Assembly: GCF_022829725.1 (NCBI RefSeq)
Contig: NZ_JAKSYG010000019.1
Location: 1 to 54,478, forward strand
DNA: 54,478 bases
DNA from: Methylobacterium sp. E-005
GTDB taxonomy: Bacteria; Pseudomonadota; Alphaproteobacteria; Rhizobiales; Beijerinckiaceae
Direction: 5' to 3'
Positions within the stretch are counted from its first letter, which is position 1; each line of letters begins with the position of its first letter. Position numbers and translations under genes: made by a program. The notes beneath the pieces were generated by a model, which did no database searches, had not been told where the DNA came from, and worked only from the letters and a program-made list of their open reading frames with translations. This document shows, piece after piece, positions 19,644 through 28,587 of the stretch.

Positions 19644-20471
19644 TCAGGAATCGCCCACGACGCCCGCGGCATCCTGCGCCTGGAGTACGTCCGGGCGCGG
19701 CATCGAGATGATGTTGTAACCGGCATCTACGAAATGGATCTCGCCGGTCACGCCGCCGGAGAGCGGCGACAGCAGGTAGAGGGCCGAGCCGCCGACATCG
19801 TCCAGGCTGACGGTGCGCCGCAGCGGGGCATGGGCGCGCTGATGATTGAACATCAGCCGCGCGTCGGCGATCCCGGCGCCGGCCAGCGTCCGCATCGGAC
19901 CGGCCGAGAGGGCGTTCACCCGGATCCCGTTCGGGCCGAGGTCGCTGGCGAGATAGCGCACCGAGGCTTCGAGGGCCGCCTTGGCCACGCCCATCACGTT
20001 GTAGTTCGGCATGACGCGCGTCGCACCGCCATAAGTCAGCGTCAGCAGGGAACCGCCCGGCTTCATCCGCTTGGCCGCGCGCTGGGCAATCTCGGTGAAG
20101 GAGAAGCACGAGATCGTCATCGTGCGCACGAAGTTCTCGCGCGTGGTCACGTCGACGTAGCGGCCCTTGAGCTGCGCCTTGTCGGAGAAGCCGATGGCAT
20201 GGACGACGAAGTCCAGGCCGTCGAACCGCGCATCGAGCGTCTCGAAGGCGGCGTCCACCGAGGCGAGATCCTCGACATCGCAAGGCAGGACCATATCCGA
20301 ATCGAGCTGCGCGGCGAGCGGCGTCACGCGCCGACCAAGCGCCTCGCCCTGATACGTGAAGGCCAGCTGGGCGCCTTCGGCATGCAGGGCCTTGGCGATA
20401 CCCCAGGCGATCGAGTGATCGTTGGCGACACCCATGATCAGGCCGCGCCTGCCCGCCATCAAACCCGTCAT
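19644..20471 (-). CDS. fabI: Enoyl-[acyl-carrier-protein] reductase (NADH) FabI
   Basis: A 275-residue SDR-family enzyme that reduces enoyl-ACP in the last step of each fatty-acid elongation round. FabI signatures: the unusual nucleotide site GVANDHSIAWGIA, the catalytic Tyr-x6-Lys in YNVMGVAKA, and the MRTLA substrate-loop region. It is downstream of fabA and fabB on the same strand but separated by about 370 bases containing a terminator and a small membrane gene, so it has its own transcript or depends on readthrough. Enzyme assignment is firm. Confidence 0.94.
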   Translation of the reverse strand: MTGLMAGRRGLIMGVANDHSIAWGIAKALHAEGAQLAFTYQGEALGRRVTPLAAQLDSDMVLPCDVEDLASVDAAFETLDARFDGLDFVVHAIGFSDKAQLKGRYVDVTTRENFVRTMTISCFSFTEIAQRAAKRMKPGGSLLTLTYGGATRVMPNYNVMGVAKAALEASVRYLASDLGPNGIRVNALSAGPMRTLAGAGIADARLMFNHQRAHAPLRRTVSLDDVGGSALYLLSPLSGGVTGEIHFVDAGYNIISMPRPDVLQAQDAAGVVGDS

Positions 20472-20605
20472 GCCGACATTTTCCCGAACGAGCCCGCCGA
20501 GCCCGGACGGCCGGGCCGGGTCGCGATGCGCTCGACCGAACCGCGACAGGGTGCCTTAGCGTGCCTCGCTCCGCGCTCCAAACGCCGCGACGCGGCGCGG
20601 CCAAC

Positions 20606-20631
20606 AAAAAAGCCCCGCCATCCGGCGGGGC
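20606..20631 (-). terminator. Intrinsic terminator, minus direction
   Basis: GCCCCGCC (20612-20619) pairs with GGCGGGGC (20624-20631) around a 4-base loop; on the minus strand it is followed by six U residues (AAAAAA at 20606-20611). It ends transcription coming from the 38-residue gene at 20654-20770, and probably from fabB, before fabI. Confidence 0.85.
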
Positions 20632-20653
20632 GCTCACATTTCTGCAGACGGGT

Positions 20654-20770
20654 TCAGAAGTGACCGTCGGTCCGGGAGCTGGCGTCGTCAATGAGCGCCT
20701 GTTTGGCGTAGATCGCCGCGTATCCGGCGATCATCAACCCACTCAGCGTTCCGAGGATGAATGTCCCCAT
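20654..20770 (-). CDS. Small membrane protein, 38 residues
   Basis: An ATG at 20768-20770 follows a strong ribosome site (GGGGGAG on the minus strand) and opens a 38-residue frame ending at 20654. Residues about 2-22 form one transmembrane helix (FILGTLSGLMIAGYAAIYA); the tail is polar (SSRTDGHF). A strong intrinsic terminator lies about 20 bases beyond the stop. The combination of ribosome site, helix and terminator makes it a likely real small protein between fabB and fabI. Function unknown. Confidence 0.65.
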   Translation of the reverse strand: MGTFILGTLSGLMIAGYAAIYAKQALIDDASSRTDGHF

Positions 20771-20837
20771 GGCCGCTCCCCCAAATCTCAACACGGGGTA
20801 AACGCCGACCGCGTGTGAGGGGTTCCGGCCGACCCGG

Positions 20838-22064
20838 TCAGGCGTCGACGTGCTTCAACACGAGGGTCGCGTTGGTCCCACCGAACCCGAACGAATTCGT
20901 CAGGACATGGCCGAGCTTGGCACCGTCCCGGCGCTGCCGCAGGATCGGCATGTCGGCAAAGGCCGGATCGATCTCGTCGATATGCGCGCTCTCGCAGATG
21001 AAGCCGTTGTTCATCATCAGGAGACTGTAGATCGCCTCCTGAACGCCGGTGGCCCCGAGCGAATGCCCGGTCAGGGACTTCGTGGCGGCAATCGGCGGAC
21101 AGGCGTCGCCCCGGCCGAACACCTCTCGGATCGCCTCGATCTCCTTGTCGTCACCCACCGGCGTCGAGGTGGCGTGGGGATTGATGTAATCGATCTTCGC
21201 GCCCTTCAGGCCTTCGAGCGCCTGGCGCATGCAGCGCACCGCGCCCTCGCCCGACGGTGCCACCATATCGTGCCCGTCCGAGGTCGCACCGTAGCCCGCG
21301 ATCTCGCCGTAGATCCGCGCGCCGCGCGCCTTGGCGTGCTCCAGCTCCTCAAGCACGAGGACGCCTGCCCCGCCCGCGATCACGAAGCCGTCGCGATTGG
21401 CATCGTAGGCCCGGGAAGCCCGGGCTGGGGTGTCGTTGAACTTCGACGACATGGCCCCCATGGCGTCGAACAGCACCGAAAGCGTCCAGTCGAGATCCTC
21501 GCAGCCGCCGGCGAAGATGATGTCCTGCCGGCCGCCCTGGATGATCTCGGCGGCATTGCCGATGCAATGGTTGGACGTCGCGCAGGCCGAGGAGATCGAA
21601 TAGTTCACGCCGCGGATCTTGAACCACGTGGCAAGCGTCGCCGAGGCGGTCGACGACATCGCCTTGGGCACCGCGAACGGGCCGATGCGCTTCGGGCCCT
21701 TGTCGCGCGCGATGGCGGCCGCCTCCACGATCACCCGGGTCGAGGGACCGCCCGAGCCCATGATGATGCCGGTGCGCGCGTTCGAGATATCGCCCGCCTC
21801 AAGCCCGGCATCGGCGATCGCCTGATCCATCGCGACGTGATTCCAGGCGGTACCGCCGCCATGGAAGCGCATGGCGCGCCGGTCCACCACGCCCTCGGGA
21901 TCGAGGGTGGGCGCGCCGGAGACTTGGCTGCGGAAGCCGTGCTCGGCGTAGCTGGCGTCGCGCGCGATGCCCGAGCGGGCTTCGCGCAGGGAGGCCAGCA
22001 CCTCTTGCGTGTTGTTGCCGATGGACGAGACGATGCCCATCCCGGTGATGACGACACGGCGCAT
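20838..22064 (-). CDS. fabB: Beta-ketoacyl-ACP synthase I
   Basis: A 408-residue condensing enzyme for fatty-acid elongation. The catalytic triad of the family is present: Cys161 in SSACATSNH, His in [11 protein letters not shown] and His in [12 protein letters not shown]. Its place directly downstream of fabA (163-base gap) supports FabB, the partner of FabA in unsaturated fatty-acid synthesis, over FabF. The start ATG at 22064 begins the usual RRVVITGMG. Confidence 0.92.
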   Translation of the reverse strand: MRRVVITGMGIVSSIGNNTQEVLASLREARSGIARDASYAEHGFRSQVSGAPTLDPEGVVDRRAMRFHGGGTAWNHVAMDQAIADAGLEAGDISNARTGIIMGSGGPSTRVIVEAAAIARDKGPKRIGPFAVPKAMSSTASATLATWFKIRGVNYSISSACATSNHCIGNAAEIIQGGRQDIIFAGGCEDLDWTLSVLFDAMGAMSSKFNDTPARASRAYDANRDGFVIAGGAGVLVLEELEHAKARGARIYGEIAGYGATSDGHDMVAPSGEGAVRCMRQALEGLKGAKIDYINPHATSTPVGDDKEIEAIREVFGRGDACPPIAATKSLTGHSLGATGVQEAIYSLLMMNNGFICESAHIDEIDPAFADMPILRQRRDGAKLGHVLTNSFGFGGTNATLVLKHVDA

Positions 22065-22227
22065 GATAGTGACGATACCTCCGTCGCGGCGTCGCTCGCC
22101 CGCGCCGCGTCCCGGTCAGCTAAGATGACGCGGGTACAATCTCAACTGCCCAACGTGCTCAACGGTCCAACACGTCCGACGTTGCGGACAAGCCGCGACC
22201 GGCATCGCCGACGCAGCGGTAAACATC

Positions 22228-22764
22228 TCAGCTCTGGAACAGCCCGACACGCATGTCCTGAACCTGGTAGACGCGCTCGCCGTCCGCTTCCAGCCAGCCG
22301 TCGCCGATCCCGAGGACGAGCTTACCCTGCCGGACGCGCTTCACGTCGACATTGTAGACCACCCGCTTCATCGACGGCAGCACCTGGCCCGCGAGTTTCA
22401 CCTCGCCGACGCCTAGCGCCCGGCCGCGGCCGGGGGAGCCCAGCCAGCCGAGATGGAAACCCAGCATCTGCCACAGGGCGTCGAGGCCCAGGCAACCGGG
22501 CATGACGGGGTCGCCCTGAAAATGGCAGGGGAAGAACCAGAGGTCCGGCCGGATATCGAGTTCCGCGGTCACGTGGCCCTTGCCGTGGGCGCCGCCATCG
22601 GTTGCGATCGATGTGATCCGATCGAACATCAGCATCGGCGGCAGGGGCAGCTGCGCGTTTCCGGACCCGAAGAGCTCGCCCCGCCCGCAGGCGAGCAGGT
22701 CTTCGTAGGAGTACTGCGACTGACGGCTCGCGTTCGGCGCGAAGGTGTCGGCGTCTGGCGGCAT
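22228..22764 (-). CDS. fabA: 3-hydroxydecanoyl-ACP dehydratase/isomerase
   Basis: A 178-residue enzyme that dehydrates 3-hydroxydecanoyl-ACP and isomerises the product, which starts unsaturated fatty-acid synthesis. The active-site His and Asp are seen in [21 protein letters not shown]. The ATG at 22762-22764 behind AAGGAA gives the family length; an in-frame ATG at 22806 would add a non-homologous leader. It is transcribed away from irr across a 218-base control region, an arrangement conserved in many Hyphomicrobiales. Confidence 0.94.
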   Translation of the reverse strand: MPPDADTFAPNASRQSQYSYEDLLACGRGELFGSGNAQLPLPPMLMFDRITSIATDGGAHGKGHVTAELDIRPDLWFFPCHFQGDPVMPGCLGLDALWQMLGFHLGWLGSPGRGRALGVGEVKLAGQVLPSMKRVVYNVDVKRVRQGKLVLGIGDGWLEADGERVYQVQDMRVGLFQS

Positions 22765-22909
22765 TGCGTTGGCTGTTTCCTTGGATTCCGGGTGCGGCCC
22801 ACGCAAAAAAGCGTCCGCCCGTCCTGTGGCGCGCGGGTTAGCACGGGGCGATCCGCCTTCAAAGTCACAGGCTGCCGGTCAGCGTCGGTGCAGTGCGGTC
22901 GCGCTCGGG

Positions 22910-22938
22910 TTGCGACCCCATGACCAGTTCATTATAGT
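22910..22938 (+). promoter_or_regulatory. Sigma-70-type promoter for irr
   Basis: TTGCGA at 22910-22915, a 17-base spacer, and TATAGT at 22933-22938 make a near-consensus promoter about 40 bases upstream of the irr ATG. No clear ICE-box-type Irr site was seen beside it. Confidence 0.6.
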
Positions 22939-22982
22939 GCGTGAGATCTCACCCGGCCCCCCGTCGAGCGTTCAGTCCAGCA

Positions 22983-23498
22983 ATGTCCGAACCGGTGCCC
23001 TTCCAGGCTGTTTTCAACGGGCGTGTTCCCGCGCCTCAGCTGGAGGCCAACGGGACTCCGCGACGCGGCTGCCCGCTTTCCGACCTGCGCGACCGTCTGC
23101 GTCGGGCCGGCCTGCGGCCGACGCGACAGCGCCTGTCCCTGGGCTGGCTGCTGTTCGGTCGCGGCGACCGGCACCTGACCGCCGAAATGCTGTACGACGA
23201 GGCGATGCGCGCCAAGGTGCCGGTGTCGCTGGCGACGGTCTACAACACCCTGCACCAGTTCACCGAGGCCGGGCTCCTGCGCCAGCTCGCGCTCGACGGG
23301 TCGAAAGCCTACTTCGACACGAATCCGAGCGAGCACCACCATTTCTACCTGGAAGACGAGAGCCAGGTGATCGACATGCCCGATTGCGGGATCACGGTCG
23401 ATTCGCTGCCGGAGGCGCCGGAAGGTATGGAGATTGCCGGTGTTGAGGTGATCGTCCGCCTCCGCCGGGCCCGACCGAACGCGCGCCGCCAGGGCTGA
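22983..23498 (+). CDS. irr: Iron response regulator Irr (Fur family)
   Basis: A 171-residue Fur-family transcription regulator that senses heme rather than free iron. The winged helix spans about residues 38-95 (LRPTRQRLSLGWLLF, VSLATVYNTL). The second heme site HHH is at 118-120. The N-terminal Cys30-Pro31 (GCPLSD) matches the position of the heme regulatory motif GCPWHD of Bradyrhizobium Irr, which drives heme-dependent degradation. In related bacteria Irr represses heme synthesis and controls iron genes. Start: ATG at 22983. Divergent from fabA-fabB. Confidence 0.93.
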   Translation: MSEPVPFQAVFNGRVPAPQLEANGTPRRGCPLSDLRDRLRRAGLRPTRQRLSLGWLLFGRGDRHLTAEMLYDEAMRAKVPVSLATVYNTLHQFTEAGLLRQLALDGSKAYFDTNPSEHHHFYLEDESQVIDMPDCGITVDSLPEAPEGMEIAGVEVIVRLRRARPNARRQG

Positions 23499-23528
23499 AC
23501 GGGCGGCTCAAACGTCGGACGATTGCAG

Positions 23529-23558
23529 AGGCCCGGCGGCATCGTCTGGGCCTTTCTT
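23529..23558 (+). terminator. Intrinsic terminator after irr
   Basis: AGGCCC (23529-23534) pairs with GGGCCT (23548-23553), followed by TTCTTCG. It lies 30 bases after the irr stop. The stem is short and the T-run is broken, so strength is moderate. Confidence 0.5.
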
Positions 23559-23827
23559 CGTTTGACGATGGGCTTCCAATGATGGGGCGTGAAACACAGG
23601 ACGTCTCCCCTTATCGAGGGCGTCCGGCTCGCTCCGGCGCCGCCAAGGTCGCCAAAACCCGCTCCCGCTGGGTGGGGGTAAAGGTTGCTTTTTGTCCTTG
23701 TTGTCGATGTCCACCGGAGAATTGTGAACATCGTATCCCCGCCGGCGGGGCGAAGACGGTCTCAGGGCGGCCGTCATAGGTGCTGCAAACGACGTACGTA
23801 TTCGCGTGCGCCGTCGTGGCCGTGCGG
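23559..23827. other. Intergenic stretch without a recognisable gene
   Basis: About 270 bases between the irr terminator and the end of the SH3-domain gene. Frames on both strands were read; those present are Arg/Pro-rich, overlap each other and lack ribosome sites. Nothing convincing was seen. Confidence 0.5.
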
Positions 23828-24388
23828 CTACTCGACGACCTCGTTCGGGTAGACGCCCCAGAGCCGGTTCTGGCGGATGTAGCCGTCGACATCCCGCTTG
23901 TTCGGGAGCGCAACGATCAGGCGGCACCATGTGCCGGTGCAGCTCTTCACGCTGCCGATCACGCCGGTCTGAAGCTTGGCCTCGTCGTCGGCGCCGTCTT
24001 CGGCCTTGGCACGCAGCGACACGGACGCCTTCTCGATGCCCTTGTCGGGCCCGGCATTGACGATCGCGGTGCGCCGTCCGGACAGCAGAGAATGCAGGAC
24101 CCAGCCCTCGGTCCCCTCCGAGTCACGGATCCGGCGCCAGGTCTCGAACTCGCCGACGATCTCGACCGGGAGGCCCGCCCGCTGGAATACCCATAGGGTG
24201 CGGTGATCCTTGGAGGGCCCCTCACGCAGGTTGACGCGGTCGGTCTTGAGGCTGGCATAGCGCGGCAGCGGCAGTTTGGTCACCGGCCCGACCCCGGTCT
24301 CGATCGGGGCTGCAGGGGCCGCCGCCAGGGTCGCGGGGCCACTCGCCAGCAGCGCCACAACGGCGAGGCTGAGGCGTAACGCGCGCAT
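23828..24388 (-). CDS. Secreted SH3-domain protein
   Basis: A 186-residue periplasmic protein with a signal peptide (MRALRLSLAVVALLASGPATLAAA). The mature part holds two bacterial SH3-like repeats: one around VNLREGPSKDHRTLWVF with GWVLHSLLSG, and a second one around SVKSCTGTWCRLIV with GYIRQNRLWGVYPNE. Such proteins bind cell-wall or partner proteins; the exact role is unknown. A two-Cys pair (SCTGTWC) sits in the second repeat, as is typical of this alphaproteobacterial group. Confidence 0.8.
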   Translation of the reverse strand: MRALRLSLAVVALLASGPATLAAAPAAPIETGVGPVTKLPLPRYASLKTDRVNLREGPSKDHRTLWVFQRAGLPVEIVGEFETWRRIRDSEGTEGWVLHSLLSGRRTAIVNAGPDKGIEKASVSLRAKAEDGADDEAKLQTGVIGSVKSCTGTWCRLIVALPNKRDVDGYIRQNRLWGVYPNEVVE

Positions 24389-24645
24389 GATCGTCTCCCA
24401 GTCCGGACGGGTCGATGGTGGCGAAGGGGCTTGTCGAAAGCGAGGCCCTTTCGACGCGGGGGCACGGCCCGCATCCGATTGTGTTCCGGCCCACCTCTGA
24501 TAGAGAGTCCGATGGGTCAGGACAGGCTCCGGAACCGGCGCCGCGCGATCGGTCCTGTCTGGCCGAATTCGGTTAACGGACGCTTGCGCGGGTCGGTCCC
24601 GCCGGGCGCCGTGACCACGGCCGCAGAGCTGACGGGGAGAGAGAC

Positions 24646-25644
24646 GTGTCGAAGCGCAAGCCGCTGGTGGTCGTGACGCGACGGCTGCCGGATGCCGTCG
24701 AGACGCGGATGCGCGAGCTGTTCGACGTCCGCCTCAGTTCCGACGACGCGCCCTTGGCGGCTGAAACGATGATTGCGGCCCTGCGCGAGGCCGACGTTCT
24801 CGTCCCCACCGTCACCGACGAGATCGATGCCGGGCTCATCGCGCAGGCCGGACCGAACCTGCGGCTCATCGCCAATTTCGGCAACGGCGTCGACCACATC
24901 GACGTGGCGGCGGCGCTCGAACGCGGCATCACGGTGACCAATACTCCGGGCGTGCTGACCGAGGATACCGCCGACATGACGATGGCGCTGATTCTCGCCG
25001 TCGCCCGCCGGGTCGCCGAGGGTGCGCGGATCATCCCGGATGACGAATGGACCACGGGCTGGTCGCCGACCTGGATGCTCGGCCGGCGCATCACCGGTAA
25101 GCGGCTCGGGATCGTCGGTATGGGCCGCATCGGTCAGGCACTCGCCAAGCGCGCCCGGGCCTTCGGCCTGCAGGTCCATTATCACAACCGCCGCCGGGTG
25201 CCGGCGGCCATCGAAGGCGCGCTCGACGCGACCTACTGGGAATCCCTCGACCAGATGCTGGCGCGGGTCGACATCGTGTCGGTCAACTGCCCGCACACGC
25301 CGGCGACCTACCACCTCCTCTCGGCGCGGCGCCTCAAGCTGCTCAAGCCCGAGGCGGTGGTGGTCAACACCGCCCGCGGCGAGGTGATCGACGAGAATGC
25401 CCTGGCGCGACTGATCGAGGGCGGCGAGATTTCGGCCGCCGGCCTCGACGTGTTCGAGCAGGAGCCGGCCGTGAGTCCGCGCCTCGTGAAGCTCGCCCGG
25501 CAGGGCAAGGTCGTGCTGCTGCCCCATATGGGCTCGGCGACCTATGAGAGCCGCATCGACATGGGTGAAAAGGTCATCATCAACATCAAGACCTTCATGG
25601 ATGGCCACCGGCCGCCGGACCGGATCCTGCCCAGCATGCTCTGA
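24646..25644 (+). CDS. D-isomer 2-hydroxyacid dehydrogenase (glyoxylate/hydroxypyruvate reductase type)
   Basis: A 332-residue NAD(P)-dependent dehydrogenase of the D-glycerate dehydrogenase/GhrB group. Seen: substrate segment NFGNGVDHIDV, Rossmann loop GMGRIGQALA, the catalytic Arg in NTARGEVID, Glu in DVFEQEP, and His in LLPHMGSAT. It probably interconverts glyoxylate/glycolate or hydroxypyruvate/D-glycerate. Its sequence does not resemble the HprA of the Methylobacterium serine cycle, so it is more likely an accessory reductase. GTG start at 24646 behind GGGGAGAG. Confidence 0.87.
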   Translation: MSKRKPLVVVTRRLPDAVETRMRELFDVRLSSDDAPLAAETMIAALREADVLVPTVTDEIDAGLIAQAGPNLRLIANFGNGVDHIDVAAALERGITVTNTPGVLTEDTADMTMALILAVARRVAEGARIIPDDEWTTGWSPTWMLGRRITGKRLGIVGMGRIGQALAKRARAFGLQVHYHNRRRVPAAIEGALDATYWESLDQMLARVDIVSVNCPHTPATYHLLSARRLKLLKPEAVVVNTARGEVIDENALARLIEGGEISAAGLDVFEQEPAVSPRLVKLARQGKVVLLPHMGSATYESRIDMGEKVIINIKTFMDGHRPPDRILPSML

Positions 25645-25674
25645 CGGGAGCCGGCGGCGCGCCTCGACGCGCTG

Positions 25675-26298
25675 TCAAAGCCGTCCGGCGACCGCCATCG
25701 GATTCCTGGCCGCTTCGACGCTCTGGAACAGGCGTTCTGTCGTCAGCTTCAGGAAGTGAAAGCCGAAATCGGGATTCTGATAGTAGAGTTCCTTGAGGTC
25801 TGAATAGGTCACGCACAAAGCCTTGCCGGGCTCAACACATACGAGTGAGGCGGTGCGGGCATTGCCGGGCGAGAGCAGACCGAGTTCACCGACGATCCCG
25901 CCGGCCCGCACCTCAAGATCCATCTCTGGAACCCGGAAAACACCGCTCTCGACGTAGTACATCTCGTGCGCCGGATCGCCCGCGCGGAACACGGTCTCGC
26001 CGGCATTGAAGGAGCGCTCCGTCCCGAACGGGCGTAGCCAATGCAACGACAGGTCGCCCTCGGCGGCGGTCTTCGTGTCACGGACCAGGCGAAACATCTG
26101 CCACAGCCGGTACATGGCGAGGGGCAGTTCGAACAGTTCGGTGACGATCACCGGCCAGCTGTTGATCAATATTCCATAAACGATGAGAACGGAACTCGCG
26201 CAGATACCGATGATCCTCAGCGGTATCATCGTGGTCATGGACGTCGAAATGATCACCAGTCCGGTTCCAAGGAATCCGATTGCTTCGACCCAATCCAT
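25675..26298 (-). CDS. Membrane-anchored cyclic-nucleotide-binding protein, copy 1
   Basis: A 207-residue protein with about three membrane helices in residues 1-65 (starting MDWVEAIGFLGTGL and TMIPLRIIG), a short linker, and a cyclic-nucleotide-binding (CNB) beta-barrel from about residue 90 (GETVFRAGDPAHEMYYVESG, GGIVGELGLLSPGNARTASL). The phosphate-binding cassette GELGLLSPGNARTA has the family shape. No output domain follows. The layout of three helices then one CNB domain recalls Popeye-type proteins. It is the downstream member of a tandem pair with the gene at 26399-27022. Ligand and partner are unknown. Confidence 0.82.
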   Translation of the reverse strand: MDWVEAIGFLGTGLVIISTSMTTMIPLRIIGICASSVLIVYGILINSWPVIVTELFELPLAMYRLWQMFRLVRDTKTAAEGDLSLHWLRPFGTERSFNAGETVFRAGDPAHEMYYVESGVFRVPEMDLEVRAGGIVGELGLLSPGNARTASLVCVEPGKALCVTYSDLKELYYQNPDFGFHFLKLTTERLFQSVEAARNPMAVAGRL

Positions 26299-26398
26299 GT
26301 TCCGCCTCGTGCAAATGCGAACGCGGCGTCTGGTATCTTGACCTTTGGCAAGGCCGCAAGTTTCTTGGGGTTGGTCGGCGCAAGTACGCGTGTCGAAC

Positions 26399-27022
26399 TT
26401 AGATGACATCTCCCGATAACGCTGGGCGTTTCATACTCTGCACGCCCTGAAACAGCCGCTCACTTGTCAATTTGAGAAAATAGAAGCCGAATTCGGGATT
26501 TTGGTAGTAGAGTTGCTTCACGTCAGAATAGGTCACACACAGCGCGTGACCGGCCTCGATGCAGACCAGCGAAGCCGTCCTGGTATTGCCCGGGGACAGA
26601 AGGCCGAGTTCGCCGACGATCCCGCCGGCGCGGACCTCGATGTCGACCTCCGGGATCCGGAAGACGCCGCTCTCGACGTAATACATCTCGTCGGCGAGAT
26701 CGCCCTGGCGGAACACCACCTCACCGATCCCGAAGGCGCGGCGCGAGCCGAAGGGGCGCAGCCATTCCAGGGAGAGGTCGCCGCCGGCCGCCGTCTCCAC
26801 GTCGCGGACGAGGCGCAGCATCTGCCACAGCCGGTAGGCGTTGAACGGCATCTGGATCAGCTCGGTCAGCACCACCGGCATGCTGCCGATCAGCGTCCCA
26901 TAGGTGATCACCGCGCAACTCGCGCAGAGCGAAATGATCCGCAGGGGAATCATCGTGCTCATGGCGGTCGCCGAGATCGTCAGTGCGGTGCCGAGGTAGC
27001 CGATCGCCTCGATCCAATCCAT
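26399..27022 (-). CDS. Membrane-anchored cyclic-nucleotide-binding protein, copy 2
   Basis: Also exactly 207 residues, aligning without gaps to the neighbouring copy at 25675-26298 (143 of 207 identical by hand count). The CNB core (GELGLLSPGNTRTA, YYVESG) is almost unchanged, while the membrane helices and the last 15 residues have diverged most. The ATG at 27020-27022 gives MDWIEAIGYLGTAL, the same start as copy 1. A gap of 100 bases separates the copies. The pattern fits an old tandem duplication in which sensing is kept and the membrane part has specialised. Confidence 0.82.
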   Translation of the reverse strand: MDWIEAIGYLGTALTISATAMSTMIPLRIISLCASCAVITYGTLIGSMPVVLTELIQMPFNAYRLWQMLRLVRDVETAAGGDLSLEWLRPFGSRRAFGIGEVVFRQGDLADEMYYVESGVFRIPEVDIEVRAGGIVGELGLLSPGNTRTASLVCIEAGHALCVTYSDVKQLYYQNPEFGFYFLKLTSERLFQGVQSMKRPALSGDVI

Positions 27023-27112
27023 GGTCGCTCCCAAGCGTGTCGTTGCCGGGGGGATGCCCGTCTTGCCGTGTCCCGGCAAGACGGGCGCAGGGCCTGGATC
27101 AGGGCGCCTGCT

Positions 27113-28450
27113 TCAGGCCCCTGGCCCGCGCAGGCGCAGGGCGATCGCCTCGGCGGCGCGCGCGCCTTCGGCGTAGGCGCCGCCCACCGTGCCCCATTGC
27201 TCGCGGGACAGGGCCTCGCCGGCGAACCACACCGTGTCGCCCACCGGATCATGCAGGGTCTGTCGCGCCGGCGCATGGCCCGGGGGAACGACGGCCCAGG
27301 ATCCCCGCGACCAGGGATCGTGGCGCCATGCGCTGACCACCGGGATGCTCAGGTCGCGCACGCGGCGATGCCCGAACAGATCGGCCAGCACGGCCCGGAC
27401 GTGCCGGCGCACGCCGTCCGCTCCGGACCCGGCTGCATCGAGGGATGCGGCGTCGTGCAGGTCGAGCTCGTAGTAATGGAAGGGCGTGCCGTCGATCCGG
27501 GTCAGCAGGCCCGGCGGCGTGCGGCGGCGACCGTGGATCGCCGCCAGACGGTCGCGACCCCGGAACGGGCTCGACGGCCAGTGCAGCACCGCGTGCTCGT
27601 AGATGCCGGTGGTGAAGCCGTCGATGGCGGCACGGACTGCGTTCGGCAGGGGCGGCGTGAAGGATGGACCATCGCGCAGCACCATCATGGGCGCGGTGAC
27701 GATCAGCGCCCGCGCCTGATACGGGGGGCCGCCGCCGGTCTCGACCCGGACGCGGCCGCCCGACCAGTCGACATGCGTGACCGGCGTCGCCAGCGCCACC
27801 GGAAGTCCGTCGGCGAGGCGGGCCAGATAATTGCCGTAGCCATCGGCCAGGAAGAAGTTGTCGCTATACTCCATGCTGGGAAAGTCGTGGAGCGAGACCT
27901 CGCTGAGTGGCCGGCCGGAGACGAGGCCGTGGACCTGCGCCACCCGGGACCCCCAGGGCCCGAGTCCCGGCGGGAGAACGTTTGCGGCCGGTCGGTCGTC
28001 GCCGGGCTGGGCGGCGCCCCCGGTCATCGCCCGGTCCGCACGGGCGAAGGCCCGGGCATTGGCCCGGACCTCGTCGGCGCGGCCGGGCCGGTGTCCGACC
28101 CAGACATGGCTGTCCTGCGGCGCCTTGCGCAGCCGCTCGCCCCGCGCGCGGCCCAGGGCCACCAGGGGATTGATCGGCCCCGCGTGGAGCCAGTGGGCGC
28201 CCAGATCGAGGGCGTGGCCGCGCAGCGCCACCGTCAGGGCGCGGCCGCCGACGCGATCACGGGCCTCCAGCACCGCCACGGGTATCCCCCGGGCCATGAG
28301 CGCCCGCGCGGCTCCGATGCCGGCCGCGCCCGCCCCGATGATCAGCACCTCCGGTGACGGCGGCAGCGCCGCGAGCCGGGGTCGGTAGGCGGGCTGCGCC
28401 GGCGGATCGCCCCGCCGCGGCGCCGGAGTCTCTCGTGTTGCTGCCTGCAC
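27113..28450 (-). CDS. FAD-dependent amine-oxidase-like protein
   Basis: A 445-residue flavoprotein of the monoamine oxidase/polyamine oxidase superfamily. The N-terminal FAD-binding dinucleotide fold is VLIIGAGAAGIGAARAL with VLEARDRVGGRA, and the C-terminal FAD site is WFAGEALSREQWGTVGGAYAEG. The substrate is not clear: amines or other reduced compounds are possible. The frame is open well upstream; a GTG at 28448-28450 is the nearest reasonable start ahead of the FAD motif, but the start is uncertain. Divergent from the EI24-like gene. Confidence 0.82.
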   Translation of the reverse strand: MQAATRETPAPRRGDPPAQPAYRPRLAALPPSPEVLIIGAGAAGIGAARALMARGIPVAVLEARDRVGGRALTVALRGHALDLGAHWLHAGPINPLVALGRARGERLRKAPQDSHVWVGHRPGRADEVRANARAFARADRAMTGGAAQPGDDRPAANVLPPGLGPWGSRVAQVHGLVSGRPLSEVSLHDFPSMEYSDNFFLADGYGNYLARLADGLPVALATPVTHVDWSGGRVRVETGGGPPYQARALIVTAPMMVLRDGPSFTPPLPNAVRAAIDGFTTGIYEHAVLHWPSSPFRGRDRLAAIHGRRRTPPGLLTRIDGTPFHYYELDLHDAASLDAAGSGADGVRRHVRAVLADLFGHRRVRDLSIPVVSAWRHDPWSRGSWAVVPPGHAPARQTLHDPVGDTVWFAGEALSREQWGTVGGAYAEGARAAEAIALRLRGPGA

Positions 28451-28587
28451 GCGCGCGCCTCGCTTCCCTGCCCGTTTTCCTGCGGTTCTACCCTTGCCTG
28501 TCCTGCGGTACGTGCAACCTTGCGCCGCGGGCCGCAGGGCTCCACAACGCGCCCGCGCCGCGACCGGCGGCGACCGGAACACACCCG

